Part shown: positions 25,180-34,813 of the stretch, piece after piece
Position numbering within the stretch: position 1 is the stretch's first letter
Layout of the letters: each line of letters begins with the position of its first letter
Source: Streptomyces sp. B21-083
Lineage (GTDB): Bacteria; Actinomycetota; Actinomycetes; Streptomycetales; Streptomycetaceae
Reading direction: 5' to 3'
NCBI RefSeq assembly: GCF_036898825.1
Contig: NZ_JARUND010000001.1
Span: 1,798,001-1,862,000, forward strand
DNA length: 64,000 nt
The notes under the pieces: model-generated
What the model was told of the DNA's origin: nothing
The model's database searches: none
Seen by the model: only the letters and a program-made list of their open reading frames with translations
Translations under genes and position numbers: made by a program

Positions 25180-25881
25180 CTACTGCGCCAGCTGGGGATA
25201 CAGTCCCGCGAGGTCTCCGGCGAGTCCCGCCTTGACCTGGCGCGAGATGTCGTCGGCGAGTACCTCGTGCGCTCCCGCCTCGATGCCGTCGAGGGCGCGG
25301 GCGGCGACGTCGCGCGGGTCGGCCTTGGGGCCGTCGGCGCCCGCCGCGAGGTCCGTGTCCACGTATCCCACGTGCAGTCCGGTGACAGAGATTCCGCGCG
25401 GCTGGAGTTCCAGGCGCAGGGAGTTGGTCTGCGACCACAGAGCGGCCTTGGAGGCGCTGTAGGAGCCGCCGAGGGCCACCCAGGACAGCACCGAGTGCAC
25501 ATTGAGGATGTGGCCGCCGCCGTTGCCCTCGATGACCGGCACGAAGGCCCGGGCGACCAGCAGGGGGCCGTAGAAGTTGGTCTCGAACTCCTGGCGCACG
25601 TCGTCGAGCGCGGAGCCGAGGAAGGACGCGCCGACCGAGGCGCCGGCGTTGTTGATCAGCACGGTGACATCCTGCGCCTGCGCGGCGGCCGCCGCCACGG
25701 ACGCCGGGTCGGTGACCTCCAGCGCCACCGGAACGGCGTCGGGATGGGTCACCGTGCGCGGATCACGGGCCGTGGCGTAGACCTTGCCGGCACCCCGGAG
25801 GTAGAGCTCCTCCACCAGGGCCTTGCCTATCCCGCGACTGCCGCCGGTGACGAAGACGCTCGCGCCCTTGAGTGATGTCAT
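25180..25881 (-). CDS. Short-chain dehydrogenase/reductase
   Basis: A 233-aa classical SDR. The cofactor loop is VFVTGGSRGIGKALVEELYL, the structural motif is LINNAGASVGASFLG, and the catalytic Ser-Tyr-Lys are in NVHSVLSWVALGGSYSASKA. A Pro-Gly-type loop is replaced by LHVGYVDTDLAAG. The start at 25881 is chosen because GGAGG lies 6 nt upstream; an in-frame GTG 12 bp earlier is less likely. The gene is 47 bp downstream of the TetR regulator on the same strand. Confidence 0.92.
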   Translation of the reverse strand: MTSLKGASVFVTGGSRGIGKALVEELYLRGAGKVYATARDPRTVTHPDAVPVALEVTDPASVAAAAAQAQDVTVLINNAGASVGASFLGSALDDVRQEFETNFYGPLLVARAFVPVIEGNGGGHILNVHSVLSWVALGGSYSASKAALWSQTNSLRLELQPRGISVTGLHVGYVDTDLAAGADGPKADPRDVAARALDGIEAGAHEVLADDISRQVKAGLAGDLAGLYPQLAQ

Positions 25882-25928
25882 TACTGCCTCCACAACGAGA
25901 AACCGAAAACGGCCACCGCAGCCACCGA

Positions 25929-26498
25929 TCAGCGCATATGGCTCGCGTCGAGCATCGCGGCCACAGTCGGCGCGATGAGCCCCGGCAGCTCATCGGCGCC
26001 GATTCCCGCGCGGGCGCTGGCGCCGTCGAAGACCAGGATCAGCTGCCGGGCCAGCAGATCCGGGTCGCTCGCCCCGCCCCGTTCGGCCTCGGCGCGGAAG
26101 AAGTCCGTCAGGTTCGCCTTGACCCGGTGGGCCACCCGGCTCGCGGGGTGAGTCCGGTCCTTGAGCTCGATCTGGACAGACAGGTACCGACAGCCCTGGA
26201 AGTCGGGCGAATCCGCCTGCGACTCCAGCCGGCCGAAGACGTGCGTGATCCGCTCACGGGGTGAACGGCCGTCGTCGGGGGTGGGCAGGAGCCCGGCCAC
26301 GAAGGCGGCGGTGCGTTCCTCCAGGCTCGCCGCCAGCAGTTCGTCCTTACTCTCGAACAGCTGGTACATGGAACGCTTCGACACCCCCGCCGCCCTGCAC
26401 AGCGCGTCGACGCCCATGCCGGCACCGTCCCGGTAGGTGAGCGCCGCCACCGCCTCCAGCAGCCGCTCCCTGGTACTTGACTTCGCCTCGGTGGTCAT
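25929..26498 (-). CDS. TetR-family transcriptional regulator
   Basis: A 189-aa TetR repressor. The helix-turn-helix is MGVDALCRAAGVSKRSMYQL in the first 55 residues, and the C-terminal domain resembles those controlling SDR/hydrolase detoxification genes. Start: ATG at 26498, where the conserved fold begins (MTTEAKSSTRERLLEAVAAL); the longer frame is unsupported. It leads an operon with the SDR and hydrolase and probably represses it through the palindrome 32 bp upstream. Confidence 0.92.
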   Translation of the reverse strand: MTTEAKSSTRERLLEAVAALTYRDGAGMGVDALCRAAGVSKRSMYQLFESKDELLAASLEERTAAFVAGLLPTPDDGRSPRERITHVFGRLESQADSPDFQGCRYLSVQIELKDRTHPASRVAHRVKANLTDFFRAEAERGGASDPDLLARQLILVFDGASARAGIGADELPGLIAPTVAAMLDASHMR

Positions 26499-26530
26499 AC
26501 GGCGAGAGTAACTCGACTCCGACGCAATAC

Positions 26531-26544
26531 AAACCGATCGGTTT
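26531..26544. promoter_or_regulatory. TetR operator palindrome AAACCGATCGGTTT
   Basis: A perfect 14-bp palindrome upstream of the TetR start, a typical size for a TetR-family operator. A partial copy sharing GATCGGTTT lies at 26683-26691, which may be a second weaker site. Confidence 0.7.
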
Positions 26545-26795
26545 ATGAGGCCCTCCCGGGTGACCGCGATGACGCACATCGAACATCGAGTGCGACATCG
26601 AAGGCGGCAGTCATTTTTCCCTTTTCCGCTGGCCGGGGACAGGGCACGGACCGGAAACCGACCTGTTTTCACTGGGAAGACGGATCGGTTTCCCCAACTT
26701 GAGCGAACAGGGTCCGGAAGGGCGGGGGTGCGGGCCCCGTGAAACGATCGGGCCGCAGGTTAACTCCGACGGCGTCCACCAGGTGCCCGGCGGTG

Positions 26796-27911
26796 TCAGC
26801 CCCCGAGTTCCCGGTGCCGGGCCGCCAGTTCCGCCGTACCCTCCTCCGTCAGGGAGCCGAACAGCCGGAGGCGCGAGATCCCGCCGTCCGGGTAGATGTC
26901 CACGCGCGCGTGCGTGCCCGTCGCCGGGGCCGGCAGGACGAAGCGGTGGTTGGTGTCGGGCTGGAGGCGGGTGCGCGGAAGGATCTCCGACCACCCGCCG
27001 TTCACCCCGTCCCGGAGCGACACCGTCGCCCAGCCCGCGCTGTTCCCCTTCAGATACGCCGTGTCGATCTCGACGGCCCTGATCTCCGACCGGGCCACGA
27101 GCCGGTAGCTGATCCAGTCGTTGCCCTGGTCGCGGCGGCGGCGCGTCTCCCAGCCGTCGTCCATCTTGCGGGAGCGCCCCGGCTGGACGGTGTTGGACGC
27201 CGGTGAGTAGAAGCGGTCGGACGCGTCCTCGGCCCGGCCGCCGTTCTCCAGGGCGACCACGTCGAAGGTGCCCAGCGCCGCCAGCCAGACAGGGTCGGGG
27301 GCGACCTCCCCGTACACCCGCAGGCGCGCGATGCCCCCGTCCGGATGCTGGTTGACCCGCAGATGCGTGAAGCGCTGTTCGAGCGCCACCTCGAAGCCGT
27401 TCGCCGCGTGACCGCCGACCTTCGTGCGCGGCACCAGCGTCGTCCACTTCACGTCGTCCGCCAGCAGTTCCTCGGGGGACGGGGAGCCGGGCACCGACAC
27501 GCCCTCCACCGACACAGCCTGCGGATAGTTGCCGCGGAAGTGGGCGGTGTCGACCACGATGCCGCGTACGACGCCCGGCGCGCCGAGCCGTACCAGCGCC
27601 CAGTCGTGGTCCTGTGCCGTCGGCCACGGGTGCTCGGCGGACGCGCCGCGCCGGCGCCTGGTCTCCCAGCCGTCCATGATCTTGCCCTTGTGGCCGAAGT
27701 GCTCGGGCACGAACTCGGCGGGCCCGGGCACGAGCATGTTCTCGCGGTCGGCGAAGAACTCGTCGTTGGCGGCGATCACCCCGGCCCCGAGGCGGCGGTC
27801 GGCGAGGTCGGCGTACTGGGTGAAGGGGAAGTCCGCGGTGCGGTAGTCCGCGTACGGGTCACCGCCTCCGTAGGGGTTCGCGTCGCCGGTGAAGCTCACA
27901 GTCGCGGTCAC
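26796..27911 (-). CDS. alc: Allantoicase
   Basis: A 371-aa allantoicase (allantoate amidinohydrolase) that splits allantoate into ureidoglycolate and urea. It is a tandem of two jelly-roll halves. Each has the signature GKIMDGWETRRRR or SRKMDDGWETRRRR and a matching HLRVNQHPDGGIARLRVYGE or DIYPDGGISRLRLFG segment. The N-terminus TGDANPYGGGDPYADYRTAD is typical of the actinobacterial enzymes. Start: GTG at 27911, with AAAGG upstream. It follows allantoinase by 65 bp on the same strand, so it is likely controlled from the allB promoter. Confidence 0.95.
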   Translation of the reverse strand: MTATVSFTGDANPYGGGDPYADYRTADFPFTQYADLADRRLGAGVIAANDEFFADRENMLVPGPAEFVPEHFGHKGKIMDGWETRRRRGASAEHPWPTAQDHDWALVRLGAPGVVRGIVVDTAHFRGNYPQAVSVEGVSVPGSPSPEELLADDVKWTTLVPRTKVGGHAANGFEVALEQRFTHLRVNQHPDGGIARLRVYGEVAPDPVWLAALGTFDVVALENGGRAEDASDRFYSPASNTVQPGRSRKMDDGWETRRRRDQGNDWISYRLVARSEIRAVEIDTAYLKGNSAGWATVSLRDGVNGGWSEILPRTRLQPDTNHRFVLPAPATGTHARVDIYPDGGISRLRLFGSLTEEGTAELAARHRELGG

Positions 27912-27976
27912 GGTGATCAGTTCTGCCTTTCGGACTTCGGTGTCGGCCGTTGCGGGTGCCGGGGCGGGGGGTCCGG

Positions 27977-29317
27977 TCAGGGTGTACGGGTGAGGAGCTG
28001 TCCCTTCGGGTCGGTGAACTCGCCCTCCGCCACGATGCGTTGGCCGCGCAGCCAGGTCGAGCGGACGACACCGCTGAGGGTCCTGCCCGCGTACGCCGTC
28101 ACGCGGTTGCGGTGCTGCAGGGCGGCCGGGTCCACGGTGAACGTCTCGTCCGGCGCGAGTACCGCGAAGTCGGCGTCCCGGCCCGCCTCGATCGCGCCCT
28201 TGCGCGCGTCGAGGCCCACGAGTGCGGCCGTGCGCGTGGACATCCAGCGCACGACGTCCTCCAGGGAGTGGCCTCTTCGCCGCGCCTCGGTCCACACCGC
28301 CGGGAGGCTCAGCTGGAGCCCCGAGATACCGCCCCACGCCGTGGCGAAGTCGGCGGTCTTGAGGTCCGCGGTGGACGGCGAGTGGTCGGTGACCACGCAG
28401 TCGATCGTGCCGTCGGCCAGCGCCTGCCACAGCAGGTCCTGGTTGGCGGCCTCGCGGATGGGCGGGCAGCACTTGAACTCGCTCGCTCCGTCCGGGACTT
28501 CCTCGGCGGTGAGGGTCAGGTAGTGCGGGCACGTCTCCACCGTGATCCGCACCCCGTCCGCCTTCGCGGCGGCGATCAGCGGCAGCGCGTCGCTCGACGA
28601 CAGATGCAGGACGTGTACGCGCGCGTGCAGGCGCTTCGCCTGCTCGATCAGGCCGGCGATCGCCCGGTCCTCGGCGCCGCGCGGACGCGAGGCGAGGAAG
28701 TGCGCGTACTCCGGGCCGCCTTGCTGCGGTGCCGTGTCAAGGTGGTGCGGGTCCTCGGCGTGCACGATGAGCAGTCCGTCGAAGCCGGCGATCTCGGCCA
28801 TCGACAGCGCGAGTCGCTCCTGGTCGAGGTGCGGGAACTCGTCCACGCCGGACGGTGACAGGAACGCCTTGAAGCCGAAGACACCGGCGTCGTGCAGCGG
28901 GCGCAGGTCCTTGACGTTGTCGGGCAGCGCGCCGCCCCAGAAGCCGACGTCGATGTGCGCCTTGTCCGCGGCGACTTCCCGCTTCGTACGGAGGTGGTCG
29001 ACCGTCGTCGTCGGCGGGAGGGAGTTCAGGGGCATGTCGACGAGGGTGGTGATGCCGCCGGCCGCCGCGGCGCGCGTCGCGGTCCAGAAGCCCTCCCACT
29101 CGGTGCGTCCGGGGTCGTTGACGTGGACGTGGGTGTCCACCAGCCCGGGCAGCAGGACGTCGTCGCCGAAGTCCTCCAGACGCGCGCCAACCGGTACGTC
29201 GGCCTCGTACGGGAGTACGGCCACGATTCGACCCTCGGCGACCGCGACGGTGGCCGCGCGGGTCCCCTCGGGCGTGATGACACGCGTCGAGCGCAACACC
29301 AGTTCGATGTCGGACAC
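27977..29317 (-). CDS. allB: Allantoinase
   Basis: A 446-aa cyclic amidohydrolase that opens S-allantoin to allantoate. Metal ligands are visible: the HxH in [16 protein letters not shown], the carboxylated Lys in [16 protein letters not shown], His in [11 protein letters not shown], His in [14 protein letters not shown] and Asp in [11 protein letters not shown]. The motif [20 protein letters not shown] is characteristic. A GTG at 29317 has better spacing from AGAGGGG than the GTG at 29326, so it is preferred. The gene is divergent from allR. Its promoter carries both palindromes described below, and the allantoicase gene follows it. Confidence 0.95.
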   Translation of the reverse strand: MSDIELVLRSTRVITPEGTRAATVAVAEGRIVAVLPYEADVPVGARLEDFGDDVLLPGLVDTHVHVNDPGRTEWEGFWTATRAAAAGGITTLVDMPLNSLPPTTTVDHLRTKREVAADKAHIDVGFWGGALPDNVKDLRPLHDAGVFGFKAFLSPSGVDEFPHLDQERLALSMAEIAGFDGLLIVHAEDPHHLDTAPQQGGPEYAHFLASRPRGAEDRAIAGLIEQAKRLHARVHVLHLSSSDALPLIAAAKADGVRITVETCPHYLTLTAEEVPDGASEFKCCPPIREAANQDLLWQALADGTIDCVVTDHSPSTADLKTADFATAWGGISGLQLSLPAVWTEARRRGHSLEDVVRWMSTRTAALVGLDARKGAIEAGRDADFAVLAPDETFTVDPAALQHRNRVTAYAGRTLSGVVRSTWLRGQRIVAEGEFTDPKGQLLTRTP

Positions 29318-29359
29318 GCCGGACACCCCTCTCTGTCACCTCTGTCACCGTGAATCCCG

Positions 29360-29387
29360 CTGTTAACTTCCACGTAACGGAATTCAA
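29360..29387 (-). promoter_or_regulatory. allB promoter
   Basis: On the minus strand, TTGAAT at 29382-29387 and TAACAG at 29360-29365 are separated by 16 bp. The whole spacer is filled by the TTCC-N7-GGAA palindrome, and the -35 overlaps the TTCAAC-N5-GTTGAA palindrome. The predicted leader to the GTG at 29317 is about 35 nt. Confidence 0.55.
29368..29382. promoter_or_regulatory. Candidate AllR operator TTCCACGTAACGGAA (allB)
   Basis: A 15-bp inverted repeat of the form TTCC-N7-GGAA between allB and allR, in the spacer of the allB promoter. The same form recurs at 29487, 31806 and 62823. Its presence at genes of glyoxylate and allantoin metabolism suits the IclR-type regulator encoded here. 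Confidence 0.65.
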
Positions 29388-29399
29388 CGTTCTGTTGAA
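29383..29399. promoter_or_regulatory. Second-type palindrome TTCAACGTTCTGTTGAA (allB)
   Basis: A perfect 17-bp inverted repeat, TTCAAC-N5-GTTGAA, directly abutting the TTCC-type site and overlapping the allB -35. Near copies lie upstream of aceB (31788) and of the uraD operon (60886). Confidence 0.65.
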
Positions 29400-29486
29400 G
29401 GAGTCTTCACCGACCGCCCCACACCGTCAAGAGTCACCCTGCCGACCCACCCGGCCTGATGCCAACCGGAGCGGCGACCTGGATGT

Positions 29487-29501
29487 TTCCACAAGACGGA
29501 A
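29487..29501. promoter_or_regulatory. Candidate AllR operator TTCCACAAGACGGAA (allR)
   Basis: A second TTCC-N7-GGAA site in the allB-allR gap, 102 bp upstream of the allR start and so placed for autoregulation. A shorter palindrome TTCCGGAA follows at 29508-29515. Confidence 0.6.
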
Positions 29502-29602
29502 TAAGAGTTCCGGAAATCAGAACGTAGTCATACACCAGCAGGCCGTCAAGCAACCGACCGGTAGGCTGCACCATCGCCTGTCAGCCGTGAAAGGAACGCG
29601 CC

Positions 29603-30409
29603 GTGCCGACGCCCAGCGCCAGCTCCACCGACGCCGCCAAACCCACCGCCGCCGGCGGTGGTGTCCAGTCCCTGGAGCGTGCCTTCGATCTGCTGGAGCG
29701 CATGGCGGACGCGGGCGGTGAGGTCGGCCTCAGTGAACTGTCCGTGAGCAGCGGGCTGCCGCTGCCCACCATCCATCGGCTCATGCGCACGCTCGTGGCC
29801 TGCGGCTACGTACGGCAGCAGCCCAACCGCCGGTACGCGCTGGGCCCGCGGCTGATCCGCCTCGGCGAGTCCGCGTCCCGGCTGCTCGGCACCTGGGCCC
29901 GCCCCTATCTGGCCCGGCTGGTCGAGGAGACCGGCGAGACGGCCAACATGGCGCTCCTGGACGGCGACGAGATCGTGTACGTGGCGCAGGTCCCGTCCAA
30001 GCACTCGATGCGTATGTTCACGGAGGTGGGCCGGCGCGTCCTGCCGCACTCCACCGGCGTCGGCAAGGCCCTGCTCGCCGGTTTCCCGCCGGACGAGGTG
30101 CGTTCCCTGCTCGCCCGTACGGGCATGCCGGCCGCGACGGAGAAGACGCTCACCACCCCGGACGGCTTCCTCGCCGCTCTGGAGGACGTGCGCCGCCTCG
30201 GTTACGCGGTCGACGACAACGAGCAGGAGATCGGCGTCCGCTGTCTCGCTGTCTCCGTCCCCGACTCCCCCACAGCCGCCGCGATCTCCATCTCGGGCCC
30301 GGCGGGCCGGGTCACCGAGGAGGCGACGGAACGGATCGTGCCGGTACTGAAGCAGGTCGCGGCCGAACTCTCGGTCACCCTGGCCAGCTCAGGCAGCCAC
30401 ACCCACTGA
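29603..30409 (+). CDS. allR: IclR-family regulator AllR of allantoin catabolism
   Basis: A 268-aa IclR-type regulator. The winged helix-turn-helix (about residues 20-80) includes LERAFDLLERMADAGGEVGL and GLPLPTIHRLMRTLVACGYV. The effector domain follows (about 95-260: TGETANMALLDGDEIVYVAQ; RVLPHSTGVGKALLAG; DNEQEIGVRCLAVSV). Start: GTG at 29603 with AAAGGAA upstream. It is divergent from allB and next to allantoicase and malate synthase. AllR of S. coelicolor is known, as I recall, to repress this pathway, so the symbol is used with good confidence. Its 3' end is partly duplicated just downstream. Confidence 0.93.
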   Translation: MPTPSASSTDAAKPTAAGGGVQSLERAFDLLERMADAGGEVGLSELSVSSGLPLPTIHRLMRTLVACGYVRQQPNRRYALGPRLIRLGESASRLLGTWARPYLARLVEETGETANMALLDGDEIVYVAQVPSKHSMRMFTEVGRRVLPHSTGVGKALLAGFPPDEVRSLLARTGMPAATEKTLTTPDGFLAALEDVRRLGYAVDDNEQEIGVRCLAVSVPDSPTAAAISISGPAGRVTEEATERIVPVLKQVAAELSVTLASSGSHTH

Positions 30410-30659
30410 TCTCCACCCCATCGGCCGGCGCCCCTCAGGGGCGCGAGGAACTGCGCGACCAGCCCCCACCGGCCCGCAGCATTCGAACCCACGTGTCCGA
30501 CCGAGCCAATCCTCCCCGCACGAAAACAGGTCGCGGCCGAACTGTCGGTCACCCAGGCCGGCTCAGGCAGCCACACCCACTGACCGCCGGCGGCACAGGC
30601 ACCCCCGCCAGGGGCGCGGGGAACTGCGCGACCAGCCCCCACCGGCCCGCAGCATTCGA
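30353..30659. repeat. Tandem duplication of the allR tail plus an intergenic element
   Basis: 30353-30486 and 30527-30659 are copies offset by about 173 bp. The second copy still encodes QVAAELSVTQAGSGSHTH and a stop, the C-terminus of AllR with two substitutions, followed by the same GC-rich element (GGAACTGCGCGACCAGCCCC). The copies are diverged, so the event is either old or came from an allelic gene. The element is the one also seen at 12134. Confidence 0.8.
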
Positions 30660-30680
30660 CCGGCAGGTCCGGCGGAGCCG

Positions 30681-30992
30681 TCAGCGGGGCGGAGTGCCGA
30701 ACAGTTCCACCGCCGCGCGGACGTCCGACAGGCCCCGGGCGAGTGCGCTGACCGAGCCGATCGCGCCGGCGATCAGGAGTAACGAGCGGCGCAGGCGCGG
30801 GATTTCGGGGCTGCCCGTGATCGCCATCGCGGCCAGGCAGGCCAGTTCGTCCTCGGCGATGCCACGGTCGGGGAACTCGGCCGGGTGCGCGGCGAGTTCA
30901 CGGCGCAGCCGGGACACCGCGGTCCGCAACTCCGCCACCCTCGGATCCTCGTCGCTGCCGGCCACCGACCTCTGCCCCAAGCTCCGCAACAC
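30681..30992 (-). CDS. DUF5955-type small protein (103 aa)
   Basis: A 103-aa helical protein. The recognisable part is DEDPRVAELRTAVSRLRREL, then EFPDRGIAEDELACLAAMAI and RLRRSLLLIAGAIGSVSALA. This matches my memory of the Streptomyces DUF5955 family, which has no assigned function. Start: GTG at 30992 with GGGGGAGA immediately upstream; the frame extends to 31100 but that part is Arg- and Trp-rich and unlike coding sequence. It is convergent with allR. Confidence 0.75.
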   Translation of the reverse strand: MLRSLGQRSVAGSDEDPRVAELRTAVSRLRRELAAHPAEFPDRGIAEDELACLAAMAITGSPEIPRLRRSLLLIAGAIGSVSALARGLSDVRAAVELFGTPPR

Positions 30993-31160
30993 AGCTCTCC
31001 CCCACTGGCCCCACGTACGCCCCCCACGCCCCCATGACGACGGTCGGGCACCGGGAACGCGGGACAGTAAACGCCAACCACACGACAGGCGCCACACCAT
31101 GGACCGAATTTCAGCCCATGAACACCGGCGGTCCGGCGCCGGGTCAGGTATGCAGGAGGC

Positions 31161-31760
31161 ATGACGGAGAAACCGGACCAGGTGGCAGGGCTGTTGCTCG
31201 CGGCGGGCGGGGGGCGACGGCTAGGCGGGCGGCCCAAGGCACTGCTCGAACACCGGGGACAACTTCTCGTCGAACGTGCGGCCGACGCCCTGCGTGCGGC
31301 GGGCTGTACCCCGGTCCATGTCGTCCTCGGCGCCCGGGCCGACGACGTACGCGAGCGGGCGGTCCTGCCCGGGTGCGTGCTGGTGGAGAACCCGGAGTGG
31401 GCGCAGGGCATGGGGTCCTCGCTGCGGGCCGGGCTGGCGTCGCTGCGCGGCACCCGGGCCGGCGCGACCCTCGTCTCGCTGGTGGACCAGCCGGACGTCG
31501 GGCCGGAGGCCATGGCCCGCGTGCTCGCCGCGTACACGTCCGGGGATTCCCTCGTGGCGGCCTCGTACGACGGCATGCGGGGGCATCCGGTGCTGTTCGG
31601 CGCCGCCCACTGGGCGGGCGTCGCGGCGTCGGCGGTCGGTGACCGTGGCGCCCGCGACTATCTCAGGGCGCACGAGGACACGATCACCCTCGTGGAGTGC
31701 GGTGACGTGGCGGAGCCGTACGACATCGACACCCCGTCCGACCTGGACCGCCTGGGGTGA
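31161..31760 (+). CDS. MobA-like nucleotidyltransferase (molybdenum cofactor cytidylyl/guanylyl type)
   Basis: A 199-aa NTP-transferase. The nucleotide loop is GLLLAAGGGRRLGGRPKALL and the metal-binding Asp is in LVSLVDQPDVGPEAM, with GHPVLFGAAHW downstream. The family adds CMP or GMP to the molybdenum cofactor of xanthine dehydrogenase-type enzymes, which would suit a purine catabolism locus. Start: ATG at 31161 with AGGAGG. It lies between DUF5955 and malate synthase, 131 bp upstream of the latter. No xanthine dehydrogenase gene is in this window, so the link is contextual. Confidence 0.85.
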   Translation: MTEKPDQVAGLLLAAGGGRRLGGRPKALLEHRGQLLVERAADALRAAGCTPVHVVLGARADDVRERAVLPGCVLVENPEWAQGMGSSLRAGLASLRGTRAGATLVSLVDQPDVGPEAMARVLAAYTSGDSLVAASYDGMRGHPVLFGAAHWAGVAASAVGDRGARDYLRAHEDTITLVECGDVAEPYDIDTPSDLDRLG

Positions 31761-31787
31761 CGGCTACTCGCCACCAAGAATCTCGAC

Positions 31788-31804
31788 GTCAACAAATGAT
31801 TGAA
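31788..31804. promoter_or_regulatory. Second-type palindrome upstream of aceB (GTCAACAAATGATTGAA)
   Basis: A 17-bp imperfect copy of TTCAAC-N5-GTTGAA (two mismatches), 1 bp from a TTCC-type site and overlapping the aceB -35. The order relative to transcription is the same as at allB. Confidence 0.6.
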
Positions 31805-31828
31805 CTTCCACGATGAGGAAACTAGCAT
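31800..31828 (+). promoter_or_regulatory. aceB promoter
   Basis: TTGAAC at 31800-31805 and TAGCAT at 31823-31828 with a 17-bp spacer. The spacer contains the full TTCCACGATGAGGAA palindrome (31806-31820). The predicted start is near 31835, giving a leader of about 57 nt. Confidence 0.65.
31806..31820. promoter_or_regulatory. Candidate AllR operator TTCCACGATGAGGAA (aceB)
   Basis: A TTCC-N7-GGAA inverted repeat between the -35 and -10 of malate synthase, a position that would block RNA polymerase binding. Confidence 0.65.
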
Positions 31829-31891
31829 CCACTGATCAGAAACATTCGTTCCCAGCAGCTCACAGCAAACCGCTGAAGGAAGTGACCGCTC

Positions 31892-33523
<1,632 letters not shown>

Positions 33524-33569
33524 GTCAACGCCGGGTTAGGTCAACGGCTGGTCAGAGCACGGAAGTTGC

Positions 33570-33875
33570 TCATTTCTCCGAGTGGCCCAGGGACTTGTCC
33601 GGGGCCACTCGGTCGCGTACGAGCCGCTTCACCGCCGTCGGTTCGGGGAAGCCCTGCTCGCGCCGGTCCCAGACCACCTCGCCGTTCACGCGGACGACGA
33701 AGACGCCTCCGGTGCCGGGTTTCAGGGACAGTTCCGTCAGCTCGGTCTCGAAGGTCGTGAGGAGTTCCTGCGCGAGCCAGGCGGCGCGGGGCAGCCACCG
33801 GCACTGGGTGCAGTACTCGATCTCCACGCGGTGCACGGCGCCGGTCCCGCCCTCCACCGTCTGTGTGTCCGTCAT
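33570..33875 (-). CDS. SelT/SelW/SelH-family (Rdx) selenoprotein-W-like protein, Cys form
   Basis: A 101-aa thioredoxin-like Rdx protein. The redox motif is IEYCTQCRWLPRAAWLAQEL, a CxxC with no selenocysteine. The C-terminal part has GVFVVRVNGEVVWDRREQGF, typical of the family. Its ATG (33873-33875) overlaps the stop of the upstream HipA-like gene by 4 bp, so it is translationally coupled to it. Partner and substrate are unknown. No signal peptide. Confidence 0.85.
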   Translation of the reverse strand: MTDTQTVEGGTGAVHRVEIEYCTQCRWLPRAAWLAQELLTTFETELTELSLKPGTGGVFVVRVNGEVVWDRREQGFPEPTAVKRLVRDRVAPDKSLGHSEK

Positions 33876-34786
33876 CCGAGATGCACCGACCAGTCCTGTT
33901 CCGCCGCCGGTTTGCCGTGCAGGTCGGGGACCTGCTTGAGCCAGGCCGGCCGGTCCCGCTGTGTCTTGGCCGCGCGTCGGGCGTCTTCGGCGGCCAGTTC
34001 CTCGCGGCCGGGGAAGTCGGTGGGCAGCCAGGACGCGGACGCCCGCACGCGCGCGTGGAGGTACGACACATAGGCGTCCCGGACCTCGCCGGGGGTCGCG
34101 AAGCCCGCCTCGATCTCCAGCCAGGCGTCCGGTACCTCGGCCAGCACCTCGCGCAGCAGCTTCTCCGTCACGCGGGGCGCCAGTTCGGCGTCGGCGGCGC
34201 GGGTGTCCGGGGCATGGCGGCCGAGGGCGTGACGGCGGAAGTCGTAGGCCTTCTCCGGCGCCGACAGGTCCCACCGGTGGTGGAAGACGAGGGCGGCGCC
34301 GTGGTCGATCAGCCACAGCCGCGGCGGTGCGATGCCGAAGGTGGGCCAGACCATCAGGTTGGAACTGTGCGTCGTACGGTCCACGTTGACGGTGAGGGCG
34401 TCCAGCCAGACGATCCGGCCCGCCTCCAGTGGATCCACGTCGAACGAGGCCGCAGTCTCCGGGGTGAAGTCCTTCGCGCCCGGCAGGTAGTCCATACCGA
34501 GGTTGAGGCCGGCGCTGGCCCGCAGCAGGTCCTGGACCTCCTGGTGGGGCTCGTGAGCGCCGATGGCCGGGTCGAAGTGGACGAGGACCAGCTCGGGGAA
34601 GCGCAGCCCCAGGGCGCGTGCCAGTTCCCCGACGACCACCTCGGCGACCAGTGCCTTGCGGCCCTGCGCGGAGCCGGTGAACTTCACGACGTAGGTGCCG
34701 AGGTCGTCGGCCTCGACGACTCCGGGCACGGAGCCGCCGGAGCGCAGGGGCTCGACGTAGCGGGTCGCGTCGACCTCTCTCAGCAT
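33872..34786 (-). CDS. HipA-family kinase-like protein
   Basis: A 304-aa protein of the HipA-like kinase superfamily. The ATP-binding beginning is DLGTYVVKFTGSAQGRKALV; the catalytic region includes DALTVNVDRTTHSSNLMV (D-x-N-type loop) and PRLWLIDHGAALVFHH (the metal-binding Asp). There is no HipB-type antitoxin beside it, so this is probably not a toxin in the E. coli sense. The gene is coupled to the SelW-like gene. GGAGG directly precedes the ATG. It begins 28 bp from the stop of the integrase remnant. Phosphorylation target unknown. Confidence 0.8.
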   Translation of the reverse strand: MLREVDATRYVEPLRSGGSVPGVVEADDLGTYVVKFTGSAQGRKALVAEVVVGELARALGLRFPELVLVHFDPAIGAHEPHQEVQDLLRASAGLNLGMDYLPGAKDFTPETAASFDVDPLEAGRIVWLDALTVNVDRTTHSSNLMVWPTFGIAPPRLWLIDHGAALVFHHRWDLSAPEKAYDFRRHALGRHAPDTRAADAELAPRVTEKLLREVLAEVPDAWLEIEAGFATPGEVRDAYVSYLHARVRASASWLPTDFPGREELAAEDARRAAKTQRDRPAWLKQVPDLHGKPAAEQDWSVHLG

Positions 34787-34813
34787 CCTCCAAGGCCCAA
34801 CAAGTCGTTCTCC

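Noticed and set aside
30202..30642. 146-aa minus-strand frame across the allR tail
   Set aside because: Its apparent internal repeat is explained by the tandem duplication of the allR end. It has no coding character.
33872..34786. A HipBA-type toxin-antitoxin system
   Set aside because: The kinase is HipA-like, but no HipB-type HTH gene is adjacent. The coupled gene is a SelW-like redox protein.
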